A stretch of 64,000 nucleotides of DNA from Bradyrhizobium sp. AZCC 2176 (GTDB taxonomy: Bacteria; Pseudomonadota; Alphaproteobacteria; Rhizobiales; Xanthobacteraceae), in NCBI RefSeq assembly GCF_036924645.1, contig NZ_JAZHRX010000001.1, positions 1,612,001-1,676,000 of the forward strand, written 5' to 3'. The notes beneath the pieces are model-generated. The model made no database searches and was not told the origin of the DNA. It saw only the letters and a list, made by a program, of their open reading frames with translations. This document shows positions 1 to 8,407 of this stretch, piece by piece (position 1 is the stretch's first letter; each line of letters opens with the position of its first letter). The translations under genes and the position numbers were made by a program.

Positions 1-128
1 CGCGCGAGCGTAGCGTCGATCTCGGCGAGCCATTCCACGATCGGCACGACAGGGCTGAATACGAACGCGACATAGGAACGGCCGCGCAGCCGGACCAGTT
101 GACGCGTGGGATCCGCTCGGACGTCCAT
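1..128 (-). CDS. minC: Septum site-determining protein MinC, N-terminal fragment (cut by window edge)
   Basis: The frame reads leftward from an ATG at 128 and is open to the window edge, giving 42 residues. It starts MDVRADPTRQLVRLRGRSY and continues with a hydrophobic strand and a WLAEIDATLAR helix, which resembles the MinC N-terminal domain of rhizobial proteins. MinC inhibits FtsZ polymerisation at the poles and works with MinD and MinE, which would lie beyond the left edge. An AAAGGCGAG stretch upstream of the ATG could be the ribosome binding site. The assignment rests on a short N-terminus only, so it is probable rather than certain. Confidence 0.65.
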   Translation of the reverse strand, partial: MDVRADPTRQLVRLRGRSYVAFVFSPVVPIVEWLAEIDATLA

Positions 129-768
129 GATGTTCGACTCGCCTTTCTTATTGAATGGTTAACAATCGGCGAACTTGGTTAACGAGTAATTAATGCGACA
201 ACGCGCGCTGCGCGCAGAAAAGCGCGCAACGGACGGCAAATCCGGCGCATTTGTGGCCGATTCTTGCTGCGGAGCGCGGGCAATGCGCTGCAAAGCCTTT
301 GCAAACAAGGGTCTCGCGAGTTGTAGTTAACAAGAGCTCAACTTACTTTCGTCACGTTTCCGACCTAAATTAGTCCTCGCGCGGATCCAACAAACTTATG
401 TGTGGCTGACGGGCTCCCTGAGTCTGGCGGCTCATTCCGTCGGGCAGACGGACATTTGCCGGCAGGGGACTAAGGCAGTGGAAGCCGTGGGGATGGTGTG
501 GTCGCGAGACAGTATCTCGCAGACAGGTGTCGTCGAACGCACGGACGACGCCGAACATTTTGATTCAAATTTTCTAACCAAACTTAGCGGTGGGTGGAGA
601 GCGGACGTGGATTCCTCCGCACACCTCCTGCATGAGCTGGAGCTCCTGTCCGATACGCCCGAAGCCGTTTCGCCGCCAACCAATCCGCCGGGTAATCCGT
701 CAAGTACCAACCCGCCAAGTGCTAATTCGCCGAATGCTAATCCGCCAAGTGTCATGAGGAGTAAGCGT
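129..768. other. Long divergent intergenic region with a possible N-terminal extension of the next gene
   Basis: The left part (about 140-390) is relatively AT-rich for this genome, with several TTAAC and TAATTAAT-like stretches and clusters of GCGC. It probably holds the promoters of minC (leftward) and of the rightward gene. From about 400 the frame of the rightward gene is already open, and an ATG at 490 could start a longer protein. No RNA gene or separate CDS is visible. Confidence 0.5.
682..750 (+). repeat. Degenerate short tandem repeat encoding Asn-Pro-Pro-rich units
   Basis: A run of imperfect units of about 12-15 bases built on AATCCGCC followed by AAGT or GGT. In the frame of the downstream gene it reads as NPPG, NPSS, NPPS, NSPN and NPPS units. 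It lies just upstream of the start preferred for the next gene, so it is either a coding low-complexity linker or a leader repeat. Confidence 0.6.
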
Positions 769-1320
769 ATGAGTAGTGTGAGTGAGCAGGAGCATCTCAA
801 TCCCCGCGATCCGCTGTACTACGCGCCGCGCTGGCTACGTGAACGGTCGGCTCTGCGCGGCGCGGGCCCCGAGACGCCGTTTTCTCCGGCGTCGTTCGAC
901 TCCCAACTCGAGAGCGCAGTATCCGACGCGCTGCGCCATCCCCTCGATCCCGAGGTGATGCACGAACCCGACCTGGAGTCGAAGAAGGCATTGTGGACCG
1001 TTGCGGCACGCTTCGCCGGCGCCATCGGCGTCGCCGCCCTCGTGGCGCTGTTCTTCGTCGTCGCCGTGCCCGGCTCGCGGCAGAGCGACGGCGAGCCGTC
1101 GACGTCGACGTTCTCCAACGTCGCGCAGTCGATCAAGACCACTTTGTTCCAGTCCAGCGAGGCTTCGCCAAAGGCTGCGATCAACGAATTCCAAGCCCTG
1201 CTCGCCTCCACGCCGCCGAGCGCTCCGGCGGCGTCCGAGCAGGACAGCCAATTGCTCAAGCAGTTCATGCAGTGGCGCGAGAGGCCGGATCCGGCCACGC
1301 CGCAACGTACCAACCCATAA
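769..1320 (+). CDS. Hypothetical protein with one transmembrane segment
   Basis: 183 residues from ATG 769, which has GAGGA eight bases upstream. The N-terminal 80 residues are soluble and charged (SEQEHLNPRDPLYYAPRW near the start). A hydrophobic segment at roughly residues 88-107 (GAIGVAALVALFFVVAVPG) is followed by a Ser/Ala-rich tail ending in QRTNP. This suggests a small single-pass inner-membrane protein. I recognise no catalytic domain. The frame is open upstream to 400, and an ATG at 490 would add 93 residues including the Asn-Pro-Pro repeat, so the start is uncertain. It may be co-transcribed with the binding protein 66 bases downstream. Confidence 0.65.
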   Translation: MSSVSEQEHLNPRDPLYYAPRWLRERSALRGAGPETPFSPASFDSQLESAVSDALRHPLDPEVMHEPDLESKKALWTVAARFAGAIGVAALVALFFVVAVPGSRQSDGEPSTSTFSNVAQSIKTTLFQSSEASPKAAINEFQALLASTPPSAPAASEQDSQLLKQFMQWRERPDPATPQRTNP

Positions 1321-1386
1321 TCCAGACGGAGGGCTGACCATGCCCGAGAACCGACTTACGGCGATCTTGTTCTCAAGGAGTCTGCC

Positions 1387-2955
1387 ATGACCTCGCACCG
1401 GATGACCTTGCTGGTCGGGGCTGTGCTCATCGGCATTGCAGGCAGCGCCCAGGCTGCCGGCGACATTGGGATCGTGCGCGACCTTGCAGGCCGCGTCGGC
1501 CCCGTAATCGGTTCGGCGCAGGCCTGCCGCGACATTGCGCGTCCCCGCATCCAGACCATCGCCGACAAATTTTCGCAGGTGATCCGGGAAGCTTCGTCGA
1601 ACGAGGCAGAGCGTTCCGATCTCACGCAGGTGTTCGATCGCAGCGTGGCTGAGGGACGTACCGCCGTTACCTCAGGCAAGATCGACTGCATCCGGGCCGA
1701 CCGCCAGTTGGCCGATCTCGAACGCTCGATCTCCGGACCGAGCCTCTCCAGCGTGATCGGCCCGTCGCCAGCGGCCGCCGCGACCGCAGCGAATGCCGCA
1801 ACCGCGCCGACGGCCAATGTGCCGGCAGGCCCGCTGCCGCGCGGCATCGGCGAAAAGGAAATCCGCTTCGGCATCGCCGCCCCCTTCTCCGGCTCGGCCC
1901 GCGAGTTGGGCCGGCAGATGAAGCTCGGTATCGAGACCGCCTTCAACCGGATCAACGATTCCGGCGGCGTCGACGGGCGAATGCTCAAATTGTTCGCTGC
2001 GGACGACGGCTACGAGCCATCGCGTACCGGCGAAGCCATGAAGCAGCTCTATGAAAAGGACCAGGTGTTCGGCATCGTCGGCAATGTCGGCACGCCGACA
2101 GCGGCGGTGGCGATCCCCTATGCGCTCGAACGCCGGATGCTGTTCTTCGGGGCCTTCACCGGCTCCAACATCCTGCGCAACGATCCGCCGGACCGCTACG
2201 TCTTCAATTATCGCGCCAGCTACGCCGAAGAAACCGACTCTGTCGTCCGCTATCTCGTCAAGATTCGCCGGCTGCAGCCCCGGCAAATCGCGGTCTTCGC
2301 GCAGCAGGATTCGTACGGCGATGCCGGATTTGCCGGGGTCGCCAAGGCGTTTCGCGCGATGGGCGTCAACGACAGTGCCATCGTCCGCCTCAACTACGCG
2401 CGAAACACCGTCGACGTCGACGATGCGATCAACCAGTTGAAGCTCGCCAAGCCGCCGATCAAGGCGGTTGTCATGGTTGCCACCTACCGGGCCGCGGCGC
2501 GGTTCATCGAGAAGACGCGCGACCTCTATCCCGGCATGATCTACTCCAACGTTTCATTCGTCGGCTCCACCGCGCTTGCCGAAGAACTGAAGCTCCTGGG
2601 ACCGCGTTACACCAACGGCATCATCGTGACGCAGGTGGTGCCGGCGGTGTCGGGCTACTCGTCGGCGGTGCTCGAATACAAGAACGCGCTCGCCAAATAT
2701 TTCCCTGGCGAGGCGCCGGACTACGTGTCGCTCGAGGGCTACGTCGCCGCCAACGTCCTGATCCAGGGCATCAAGCGGGCCGGGCCGCAACTCGACACCG
2801 AGCGGCTGATCGACACGCTGGAGACCATGCGCAACCTCGACCTCGGTCTCGGGACCTCGCTCGGGTTTGGCCGCTCCGAGCACCAGGCCTCGCACAAGAT
2901 CTGGGGCACGGCGCTCGACGAAAGCGGGCGCTACCAGCCGCTCGATCTCGAATGA
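1387..2955 (+). CDS. ABC transporter substrate-binding protein, branched-chain amino acid type, with N-terminal extra domain
   Basis: 522 residues, preceded by AAGGAG six bases from the ATG. Residues 1-24 form a signal peptide ending in AQA, so the protein should be periplasmic. Residues about 155-515 match the type I periplasmic-binding fold used by Liv-type transporters: a start near IRFGIAAPFSGSARELGRQ, a GIVGNVGTPTAAVAIPYA segment and a QQDSYGDAGF segment. The first 130 residues after the signal peptide are not part of that fold and contain Cys residues (QACRD, IDCIRAD), then an Ala/Pro linker. No permease or ATPase gene is adjacent, so the partner transporter is unknown or the protein is a sensor component. 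Confidence 0.85.
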   Translation: MTSHRMTLLVGAVLIGIAGSAQAAGDIGIVRDLAGRVGPVIGSAQACRDIARPRIQTIADKFSQVIREASSNEAERSDLTQVFDRSVAEGRTAVTSGKIDCIRADRQLADLERSISGPSLSSVIGPSPAAAATAANAATAPTANVPAGPLPRGIGEKEIRFGIAAPFSGSARELGRQMKLGIETAFNRINDSGGVDGRMLKLFAADDGYEPSRTGEAMKQLYEKDQVFGIVGNVGTPTAAVAIPYALERRMLFFGAFTGSNILRNDPPDRYVFNYRASYAEETDSVVRYLVKIRRLQPRQIAVFAQQDSYGDAGFAGVAKAFRAMGVNDSAIVRLNYARNTVDVDDAINQLKLAKPPIKAVVMVATYRAAARFIEKTRDLYPGMIYSNVSFVGSTALAEELKLLGPRYTNGIIVTQVVPAVSGYSSAVLEYKNALAKYFPGEAPDYVSLEGYVAANVLIQGIKRAGPQLDTERLIDTLETMRNLDLGLGTSLGFGRSEHQASHKIWGTALDESGRYQPLDLE

Positions 2956-2960
2956 TTGGC

Positions 2961-2989
2961 GAAGCCGCGATCCCCGTGATCGCGGCTTC
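2961..2989. terminator. Perfect 12-bp stem-loop between convergent genes
   Basis: GAAGCCGCGATC at 2961-2972 pairs perfectly with its complement at 2978-2989 across a 5-base loop. It sits 5 bases after the stop of the binding-protein gene and 20 bases before the stop of the leftward thioesterase gene. There is no strong T-run, so it may be a weak bidirectional terminator or an mRNA 3' end stabiliser. Confidence 0.55.
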
Positions 2990-3009
2990 TCCAAGCTGTC
3001 TGGGCACAG

Positions 3010-3783
3010 TCAGCGCCTCTCGATCACCAGACTCTGGATGGCGCGGCCGAAATGGCCGCGCGCATCGGCGAGCCGCGCCATGGCCAGCCCCGCACCGTCG
3101 GGGCCGATCCAGGATTCGGCATCGAGCAGGATCCAGTCGCCGACCGGCTCCCGCGAAAAATTCACGGTGAGATCGGCGTTGAGAAACGTCCACTCGCGAA
3201 AATCCAGCACCGCCGAAGTACCGTTGCAGAAATCCGCCGCCGCCATCGCGCGCATCGCCTGCGATACCGACGATCCCGCCACGATCGGCCGGTCGACGCG
3301 GTACCAGATCGCGCCGGGACCGGGCGAGCCGAACCGGCCGCGGGCGGCACGCAGCGACATGCCGGTCACGAAAGGACTGGAGGAAAAATCCGCGGGCTCG
3401 ACCCGCGATTGATCCGGCCCCGGAAGCTCGACCGGCAGGATCGTGGCCTCGGGGGGCAATTTGTGGGCCTGCACCTTGATCTTCAGCACGGTCGCACTGA
3501 CCACGACCACGCCCCTGGCGAGCAGCCTGACGGCGCAAAGCTGGATCTTGCGCCCCTCGCGCAACACCTCGCTTTCGATCGTCAGCGGCGCCACCGGCAC
3601 GGGGCGCATCAGGTCGACGGTCACGCGGGCGACCCGCATCGCGACCGGCGCGGGAATCCGCTCCGCCGCCCACACGACCAGCGCCGCCGGCGGCGAACCG
3701 TGCTGCATGCTCGGGTCCCACGGTCCCGCAGCAAACGGGCTGGTGACGACGTCGTTGCCGTCAACGCGAAAGATGGCATCCAT
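3010..3783 (-). CDS. Acyl-CoA thioesterase family protein (TesB-like double hotdog)
   Basis: 257 residues from ATG 3783 (MDAIFRVDGNDVVTSPFA), with AGGA about ten bases upstream. An in-frame GTG at 3816 would add 11 residues. Two hotdog repeats can be seen: the first with the GPWDPSMQHGSPPAALVV segment typical of acyl-CoA thioesterase-like proteins, the second ending in a GHFGRAIQSLVIERR strand. The family hydrolyses acyl-CoA thioesters in the cytoplasm; the substrate is not predictable here. It converges with the binding-protein gene and is followed upstream on the same strand by an SDR, suggesting a fatty-acyl or polyketide-like metabolic group. Confidence 0.8.
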   Translation of the reverse strand: MDAIFRVDGNDVVTSPFAAGPWDPSMQHGSPPAALVVWAAERIPAPVAMRVARVTVDLMRPVPVAPLTIESEVLREGRKIQLCAVRLLARGVVVVSATVLKIKVQAHKLPPEATILPVELPGPDQSRVEPADFSSSPFVTGMSLRAARGRFGSPGPGAIWYRVDRPIVAGSSVSQAMRAMAAADFCNGTSAVLDFREWTFLNADLTVNFSREPVGDWILLDAESWIGPDGAGLAMARLADARGHFGRAIQSLVIERR

Positions 3784-3906
3784 GAATGAGAGATCCTGCC
3801 GATCAAAGGAAGCCACTTCTTGCCTGCTTCGACCGAACGAGTCGAGGCCGCGACAGGCGGAGCGCCGCGCGCCGTTCGCAGGAGATGGCGAGCAAGGCAG
3901 CGCGCG

Positions 3907-4641
3907 TCAAATGAAGGCCATGCCGCCATTGAGGACGATGGTCTGTCCGGTCATGTAGCTGTTGCCGAGCACCATCGCGACGGCCTGCGCCACTTCCTCG
4001 GCCTGGCCCATGCGGCCGAGCGGGATGTTACGGGCCAGATCAGTCCGGCCGCCCATCATGTCGGTTGCGATCAGCGACGGCGCCACCGCGTTGACGGTGA
4101 TGCCTTCCTTGACGAGCCGCGCCGCATAGCCGCGCGTCAGCCCCTCCATGCCGGCCTTGGAGGCGTTGTAGTGCACGCCGATGGCGCCGGCGCCGCGCGC
4201 CGCACCCGACGAGATGTTGACGATCCGGCCCCATTGGCGCGCGCGCATCGCGGGCAGCACCGCCTGCGTGCAGAGGAACGCCGATTTCAGGTTCACCGCG
4301 ATGGTGCGGTCGAAATCATCCTCAGTGAGGTCGTCGACGCCGCGAACGATCGCGACGCCGGCATTGTTGACGAGAATGTCGATCGGGCCGAGCGCGTTGG
4401 TGACCTGCTCGACCAGACCGGCAACGGAAACGGCCTGCGCGACGTCGGCCGCAACCGCAATGGCGCGGCCGCCGCCGGCCTTGATCCGGGCGACGATCGT
4501 CTCGGCATCATCGACGCGCTCGCGGTAGTTGACTGCGACCGCGGCGCCTGATTCCGCAAGCGTCAGCGCAACCGCCGCGCCGATGCCGCGGGATGCGCCC
4601 GTCACCAGCGCGACATGCGCGCTCAGATCCTGTACGGCCAT
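3907..4641 (-). CDS. SDR family oxidoreductase (FabG-like)
   Basis: 244 residues. The Rossmann glycine motif TGASRGIG is at residues 15-22, NNAG at about 91-94, and the catalytic Ser and Tyr-x-x-x-Lys (ISSG then YNASK) follow. The C-terminus MTGQTIVLNGGMAF is the usual classical-SDR ending. It should reduce a 3-oxoacyl or other carbonyl substrate with NAD(P)H. It lies between a TesB-like thioesterase and a nitronate monooxygenase on the same strand. True fabG usually sits in a fab cluster, so this is more likely a paralogue with its own substrate. Confidence 0.85.
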   Translation of the reverse strand: MAVQDLSAHVALVTGASRGIGAAVALTLAESGAAVAVNYRERVDDAETIVARIKAGGGRAIAVAADVAQAVSVAGLVEQVTNALGPIDILVNNAGVAIVRGVDDLTEDDFDRTIAVNLKSAFLCTQAVLPAMRARQWGRIVNISSGAARGAGAIGVHYNASKAGMEGLTRGYAARLVKEGITVNAVAPSLIATDMMGGRTDLARNIPLGRMGQAEEVAQAVAMVLGNSYMTGQTIVLNGGMAFI

Positions 4642-4689
4642 GCTCGATCCTCCGTCGTAGTTGCGACGGCGCGCCCCGCGCAGGACGCA

Positions 4690-5658
4690 TCACAATGCGG
4701 GGTCGACCGCCTCATCATATTCTTGTCTGAACCGCGCGATCAATTCAGCGGCCGGCAAAACCTCGGCGACGCTGCCGACGCCCTGGCCGGAGCCCCAGAT
4801 TTCCTTCCAGGCTTTCGGCTTGGCGCGCTCGCCGGAAGCATCAGTGCCGAAGCTCATTTTCGACGGATCAGAGGTCGGGAGGTTGTCGGGATCCATGCCG
4901 GCCGCGACGATCGACGGTTTCAGATAATTGCCGTGCACGCCGGTGAACAGGTTGGAATAGACGATATCTTCCGCAGTCGAGGTCGTGATCATCTGCTTGT
5001 AGCCCTCGACGGCGTTGGCCTCCCTGGTGGCGATGAAGGCGGAGCCGATATAGGCGAAGTCCGCGCCCAATATCCGCGCCGCGCGGATGGCACGGCCGTT
5101 GGCAATCGCCCCCGACAACGCGATCGGACCGTCGAACCAGGCGCGCGTCTCCGCCACGAAGGCCAGCGGCGAAATCTCGCCGGCATGTCCGCCGGCGCCA
5201 GCCGACACCAAAATCAATCCATCGGCGCCCTTCTCGACCGCCTTGTGCGCGAACTTCTGGTTGATCACGTCGTGAAAGACGATGCATCCCCAGCCATGCG
5301 CCGCCTGATTGAGTTCCTCGCGCGCGCCGAGCGAGGTGATCATCATCGGCACCTTGTGCTTCTCGCAGAGCGCCAGATCCTGATCGAGCCGGTTGTTCGA
5401 CTTGTGCACGATTTGGTTGACCGCAAACGGCGCCGACGGCCGCTCGGGGTGCGCCTTGTCGTAAGCGGCGAGTTCTTCCTTGATCCGCGCCAGCCACTCG
5501 TCGAGCAGCGCCGGCGGGCGCGCGTTGAGCGCCGGGAACGAGCCGACCACACCCGCCTTGCATTGCGCAATCACGAGATCCGGCACGGAAATGATGAAGA
5601 GCGGCGCACCGATCACGGGTAGCGACAAACGGCCCTTGAACAAGGCAGGCATGGACAT
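4690..5658 (-). CDS. Nitronate monooxygenase family FMN protein
   Basis: 322 residues, close to the normal family length. The N-terminus has the GAPLFIISVPDLVIAQCKAG segment of 2-nitropropane dioxygenase-like TIM barrels. The middle contains the FMN phosphate-binding VSAGAGGHAGE motif, followed by ALSGAIANG and GADFAYIGSAFIAT strands. Members oxidise alkyl nitronates, although many homologues have other or unknown substrates. The gene starts 49 bases before the upstream end of the SDR, so the two may be co-transcribed. Confidence 0.85.
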   Translation of the reverse strand: MSMPALFKGRLSLPVIGAPLFIISVPDLVIAQCKAGVVGSFPALNARPPALLDEWLARIKEELAAYDKAHPERPSAPFAVNQIVHKSNNRLDQDLALCEKHKVPMMITSLGAREELNQAAHGWGCIVFHDVINQKFAHKAVEKGADGLILVSAGAGGHAGEISPLAFVAETRAWFDGPIALSGAIANGRAIRAARILGADFAYIGSAFIATREANAVEGYKQMITTSTAEDIVYSNLFTGVHGNYLKPSIVAAGMDPDNLPTSDPSKMSFGTDASGERAKPKAWKEIWGSGQGVGSVAEVLPAAELIARFRQEYDEAVDPAL

Positions 5659-5860
5659 TCGAAACGATCCTTCAGTTTATTCCGGAGAGCAAGGCACGGT
5701 CCCAGGGATGCCAAACATCATACCAACAAGGCAATCTTTCCAGTGTCAAGTATTGCGTTTTCACGCTGGCGTGCGACGGCTTTTCCTCGAACTTCCACCC
5801 CAAGGTTTGTTTGAGCACGATCTTTTCCGGAAGCCGGTCCCGCGTCCGAAAGATGACGCG

Positions 5861-6448
5861 CTACTGGCAGAGCGCCCTCGTTACGTAATTTTCGGTCTTG
5901 CAGTCGCCCGGCTGGCGCTTGTAGCCCGGCAGGTACACTTTCGGCGAGCATTTCTCGGCCGCGTCGGTGTCGAGGCTCTTGCCTTCCTTGTAGCCATTGC
6001 TCTGGCACAGCCGGTCGGCGCCGGCTTTGCAGTCCGGCGCGCCGTTGGCCGCCACGAGACACGCTGCCCGCCCGCTCACCATGGCCGACGGCTTGGCGAT
6101 ATTCGACAGGCTCTGGCCGGCATCCCTGGTGCGCGCGTTGAAATCCTCGAAGGTCTCGCTCGGGCCCTTCAGCGGCGGCAGCAGCGCTTTGGATTTCTCG
6201 AACAGCTTTTCGATTTCGTTGATCAGTCCCGGATTTTCCTCGCGTCGCGGCGGCGCCGGTTCGATCTGCTGCGGCTCGGGCTGAGCCGGCGCCGGTTGCT
6301 GGGCCGGCGACTGCACGCCGAGCGAGGGCTGGGGCGCGGCCTGCGGCCAGGCAATTTCGGGAGCGATCGCCAGCATGGATGCAACGAGGCCCACGGTCGC
6401 GCGTTGCGTCCCGAATAGCTTGAATAAACGGCCGGTTCGATCGGACAT
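5861..6448 (-). CDS. Hypothetical secreted protein with Pro/Gln-rich linker
   Basis: 195 residues. The N-terminus carries a probable signal sequence (LVASMLAIAPEIAWPQA). A Pro/Gln/Ala-rich stretch at about residues 36-70 follows, then a helical segment and a C-terminal region with six Cys (AACLV, PDCKAG, RLCQS, EKCSP, DCKTE, ALCQ), consistent with disulfides in the periplasm. I do not recognise the family. It is transcribed leftward after the YqaA-like gene with a 40-base gap. Confidence 0.7.
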   Translation of the reverse strand: MSDRTGRLFKLFGTQRATVGLVASMLAIAPEIAWPQAAPQPSLGVQSPAQQPAPAQPEPQQIEPAPPRREENPGLINEIEKLFEKSKALLPPLKGPSETFEDFNARTRDAGQSLSNIAKPSAMVSGRAACLVAANGAPDCKAGADRLCQSNGYKEGKSLDTDAAEKCSPKVYLPGYKRQPGDCKTENYVTRALCQ

Positions 6449-6488
6449 GAGCAGAACGTAGCCTTAAGCCGGCATGCCGGCAAAGCGG

Positions 6489-7070
6489 CTAGACCAGCTT
6501 GAACGCGATGTAGAAGCCGAGCACCAGCACAACCGCGCCGATGGCCACCCACAGGCCGAGCCGCTTTTCCAGCTCGCTCCGGATCAGGTCGCCATAGCGG
6601 TTGAGCAGGACGGCGACCACGAAGAAGCGCCCGCCCCGCGCCACGATGGAGCACAGGATAAACAGCCAGATGTTATAGCCTGCGAAGCCCGAGGTGATGG
6701 TCACGAGCTTGTAGGGGATCGGCGTCAGGCCCTTCAGCAGGATGATCACCGCGCCCCATTCGGCATAGGAGGCCCGGAAGGTCTCGACCTTGTCACTGAG
6801 ACCGTAGATGGTGATGAGCCAGTGCCCGATCGAATCGTAGAGCAGCGCGCCGATCGCGTATCCGACCACGCCGCCGGCCACGGAAGAGATCGTGCAGACG
6901 GTCGCGAACCACCATGCCTTCTTCGGCCGTGCCAGCGACATCGGCAGCAGCATGATGTCGGGCGGAATCGGGAAGAACGAGCTTTCCGCGAAGGATACGG
7001 CCGCCAGAATCCAGAGCGCATAGGGCTTGTCGGCGGCGTCGATGCACCAGTCGTAGGTCCGTTTGAGCAT
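6489..7070 (-). CDS. YqaA/DedA-like VTT-domain membrane protein
   Basis: 193 residues from ATG 7070 (MLKRTYDWC); an ATG at 7088 would add six residues and neither has a clear ribosome site. The body shows the DedA-superfamily pattern: ESSFFPIPPD re-entrant loop near residue 30, GGVVGYAIG, then GLTPIPYKLVTITSGFAG and a last transmembrane helix. DedA/VTT proteins are inner-membrane proteins linked to lipid carrier recycling and membrane homeostasis, and the YqaA branch is little studied. Four to five membrane segments are visible. Confidence 0.85.
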   Translation of the reverse strand: MLKRTYDWCIDAADKPYALWILAAVSFAESSFFPIPPDIMLLPMSLARPKKAWWFATVCTISSVAGGVVGYAIGALLYDSIGHWLITIYGLSDKVETFRASYAEWGAVIILLKGLTPIPYKLVTITSGFAGYNIWLFILCSIVARGGRFFVVAVLLNRYGDLIRSELEKRLGLWVAIGAVVLVLGFYIAFKLV

Positions 7071-7133
7071 GCGCGCATGAACCATCATGCGGCAGATTTG
7101 TCCATGCCGGAAAAGGACGGAATTCGGGAAGAA

Positions 7134-7616
7134 TTAGTGCCGTTTACGCGAGGAGCGGCCTTCCAGCGCGACAATTCGCCGCCGGACCGCAGGGGACGCC
7201 GTCGCCTTCGGCAAACTCTTGGGCAAAGTCTTGGGCAACGCCTTGGCAGGTAGCGCCTTGCTCGCCGGGGCCTTGGACATTAGGGCTTTGGGCATTTTGA
7301 CCGCCGACTTCGGCAGCTTCTCGGCGATGCCGAGCAGATCCTCGCGGCGCTCCATTTCGCGCCAGACGTCCTCCGGCTTCACGCCGGCCGAAGCCCACAG
7401 GACGGTCAGGTTGTAAAGCAGGTCGGCGCTCTCGCGGACCACCGCCTCGGTCTTGCCGTTGACGGCGTCGATGACGACCTCGATGGCTTCCTCGGCGAGC
7501 TTCTTGGCCATCTTGGAGGGGCCGCGCTGAAACAGCCGGGCCGTTCGCGACGTGGCCGGATCGAGATCCCTGGCCGCGATGACAGCCTGATAAAGCCGCT
7601 CGAGCGAATCACTCAT
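7134..7616 (-). CDS. hisE: Phosphoribosyl-ATP diphosphatase (HisE-like) with Lys/Ala/Pro C-terminal tail
   Basis: 160 residues. Residues 1-103 match the HisE/MazG all-alpha pyrophosphatase fold, with KMAKKLAEEAIEVVIDAV and ESADLLYNLTVLW carrying the metal-binding acidic residues. HisE converts phosphoribosyl-ATP to phosphoribosyl-AMP in histidine synthesis. The gene is not next to other his genes and has a 55-residue tail of KAL, SKAPASK and PKTLPKSLPK repeats that normal HisE lacks. It may be a second HisE or a related house-cleaning pyrophosphatase. Confidence 0.75.
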   Translation of the reverse strand: MSDSLERLYQAVIAARDLDPATSRTARLFQRGPSKMAKKLAEEAIEVVIDAVNGKTEAVVRESADLLYNLTVLWASAGVKPEDVWREMERREDLLGIAEKLPKSAVKMPKALMSKAPASKALPAKALPKTLPKSLPKATASPAVRRRIVALEGRSSRKRH

Positions 7617-7673
7617 CCTGCAAACCTAATGCAAAGCCGTGGCAAGCGTGTTAACGGCCAGGCCTGCAACCAG

Positions 7674-7707
7674 AAAAAAATCCACCGGCCGAAGCGACCG
7701 GTGGATT
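7674..7707 (-). terminator. Rho-independent terminator for the leftward Gly/Tyr-rich protein gene
   Basis: A perfect 10-bp stem (7679-7688 with 7698-7707) has a run of A on the plus strand at 7674-7680. Read leftward, this is a GC stem followed by seven U. It lies 34 bases past the stop of the gene at 7741-8166. Confidence 0.8.
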
Positions 7708-7740
7708 CATCTTTAACGCCTGCTTTAACGGCGGTCACAA

Positions 7741-8166
7741 TTACCAGTCGGCGAGAGGATGCCCGCGATAGTGGGGCACGCTCGATCGATAGTAACCGCC
7801 GCCATAGTAGGGGCCGCCTCCGTAATAGACCGGTCCGCCATAATACGCCGGCACCCCACCGTAGTAGCCGTAGCTGTCATAATAATAGTCGCGCCGGTTC
7901 TGGGCGGCCGCGATCGCAAGCCCCGTGCCGACGATGCCGGCAAAGGCCGCCGCTGCCGCGGCACCACCGCCGCCGCGATAATATCTGCGGCGCGCGCTGA
8001 TATCGGTCGCGTCGCTGGTCCCGGCCGACGCCGCGACGCCCTTGCCTGAAGTCGCGGAGTCGGCGAAGGCCATCGACGGCTGGACAGCCGTCAGCGCCAC
8101 CGCTGCGATCGTCGCCACCGCGCCGGCGCGGCCGATCGATGAAAACAAACCCTTTCGCGCAAACAT
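7741..8166 (-). CDS. Hypothetical secreted Gly/Tyr-rich protein
   Basis: 141 residues from ATG 8166, which has GGAGGAT upstream (CGGAGGATGTCGAG). An N-terminal signal sequence ends near AVQPSMAFADS. A glycine linker and hydrophobic Ala-rich helix (AAAAAFAGIVGTGLAIAAAQ) follow. The C-terminal 50 residues are dominated by YYGG, YYDS and GGPYYGGG repeats. Such proteins are common small envelope proteins in Bradyrhizobium. The function is unknown. A clear terminator follows. Confidence 0.75.
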   Translation of the reverse strand: MFARKGLFSSIGRAGAVATIAAVALTAVQPSMAFADSATSGKGVAASAGTSDATDISARRRYYRGGGGAAAAAAFAGIVGTGLAIAAAQNRRDYYYDSYGYYGGVPAYYGGPVYYGGGPYYGGGYYRSSVPHYRGHPLADW

Positions 8167-8407
8167 CTCGACATCCTCCGTGGGAGCTGGCCCGACAGGC
8201 CTCAAATAGCTAACCACTGGGCGGATACTAGGTTCCCCAATCCGAACGGCGGCTGAACGATCTCTGGCAAAATCGTGGCAGTCATCGCCCGTTCAGGTTA
8301 GACGCTGCAGAATGGCTCGCCCAAGGGCGATTCATGCCGTTGGCGATGTCACGAAACAGTCATCGCCGGCGCGGCAACTTGTCCTACCTCGTGCTGATGT
8401 AACCTCG

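Noticed and set aside
5480..6418. 312-codon plus-strand ORF
   Set aside because: Runs antisense through the nitronate monooxygenase and the secreted protein and crosses their intergenic gap without a domain.
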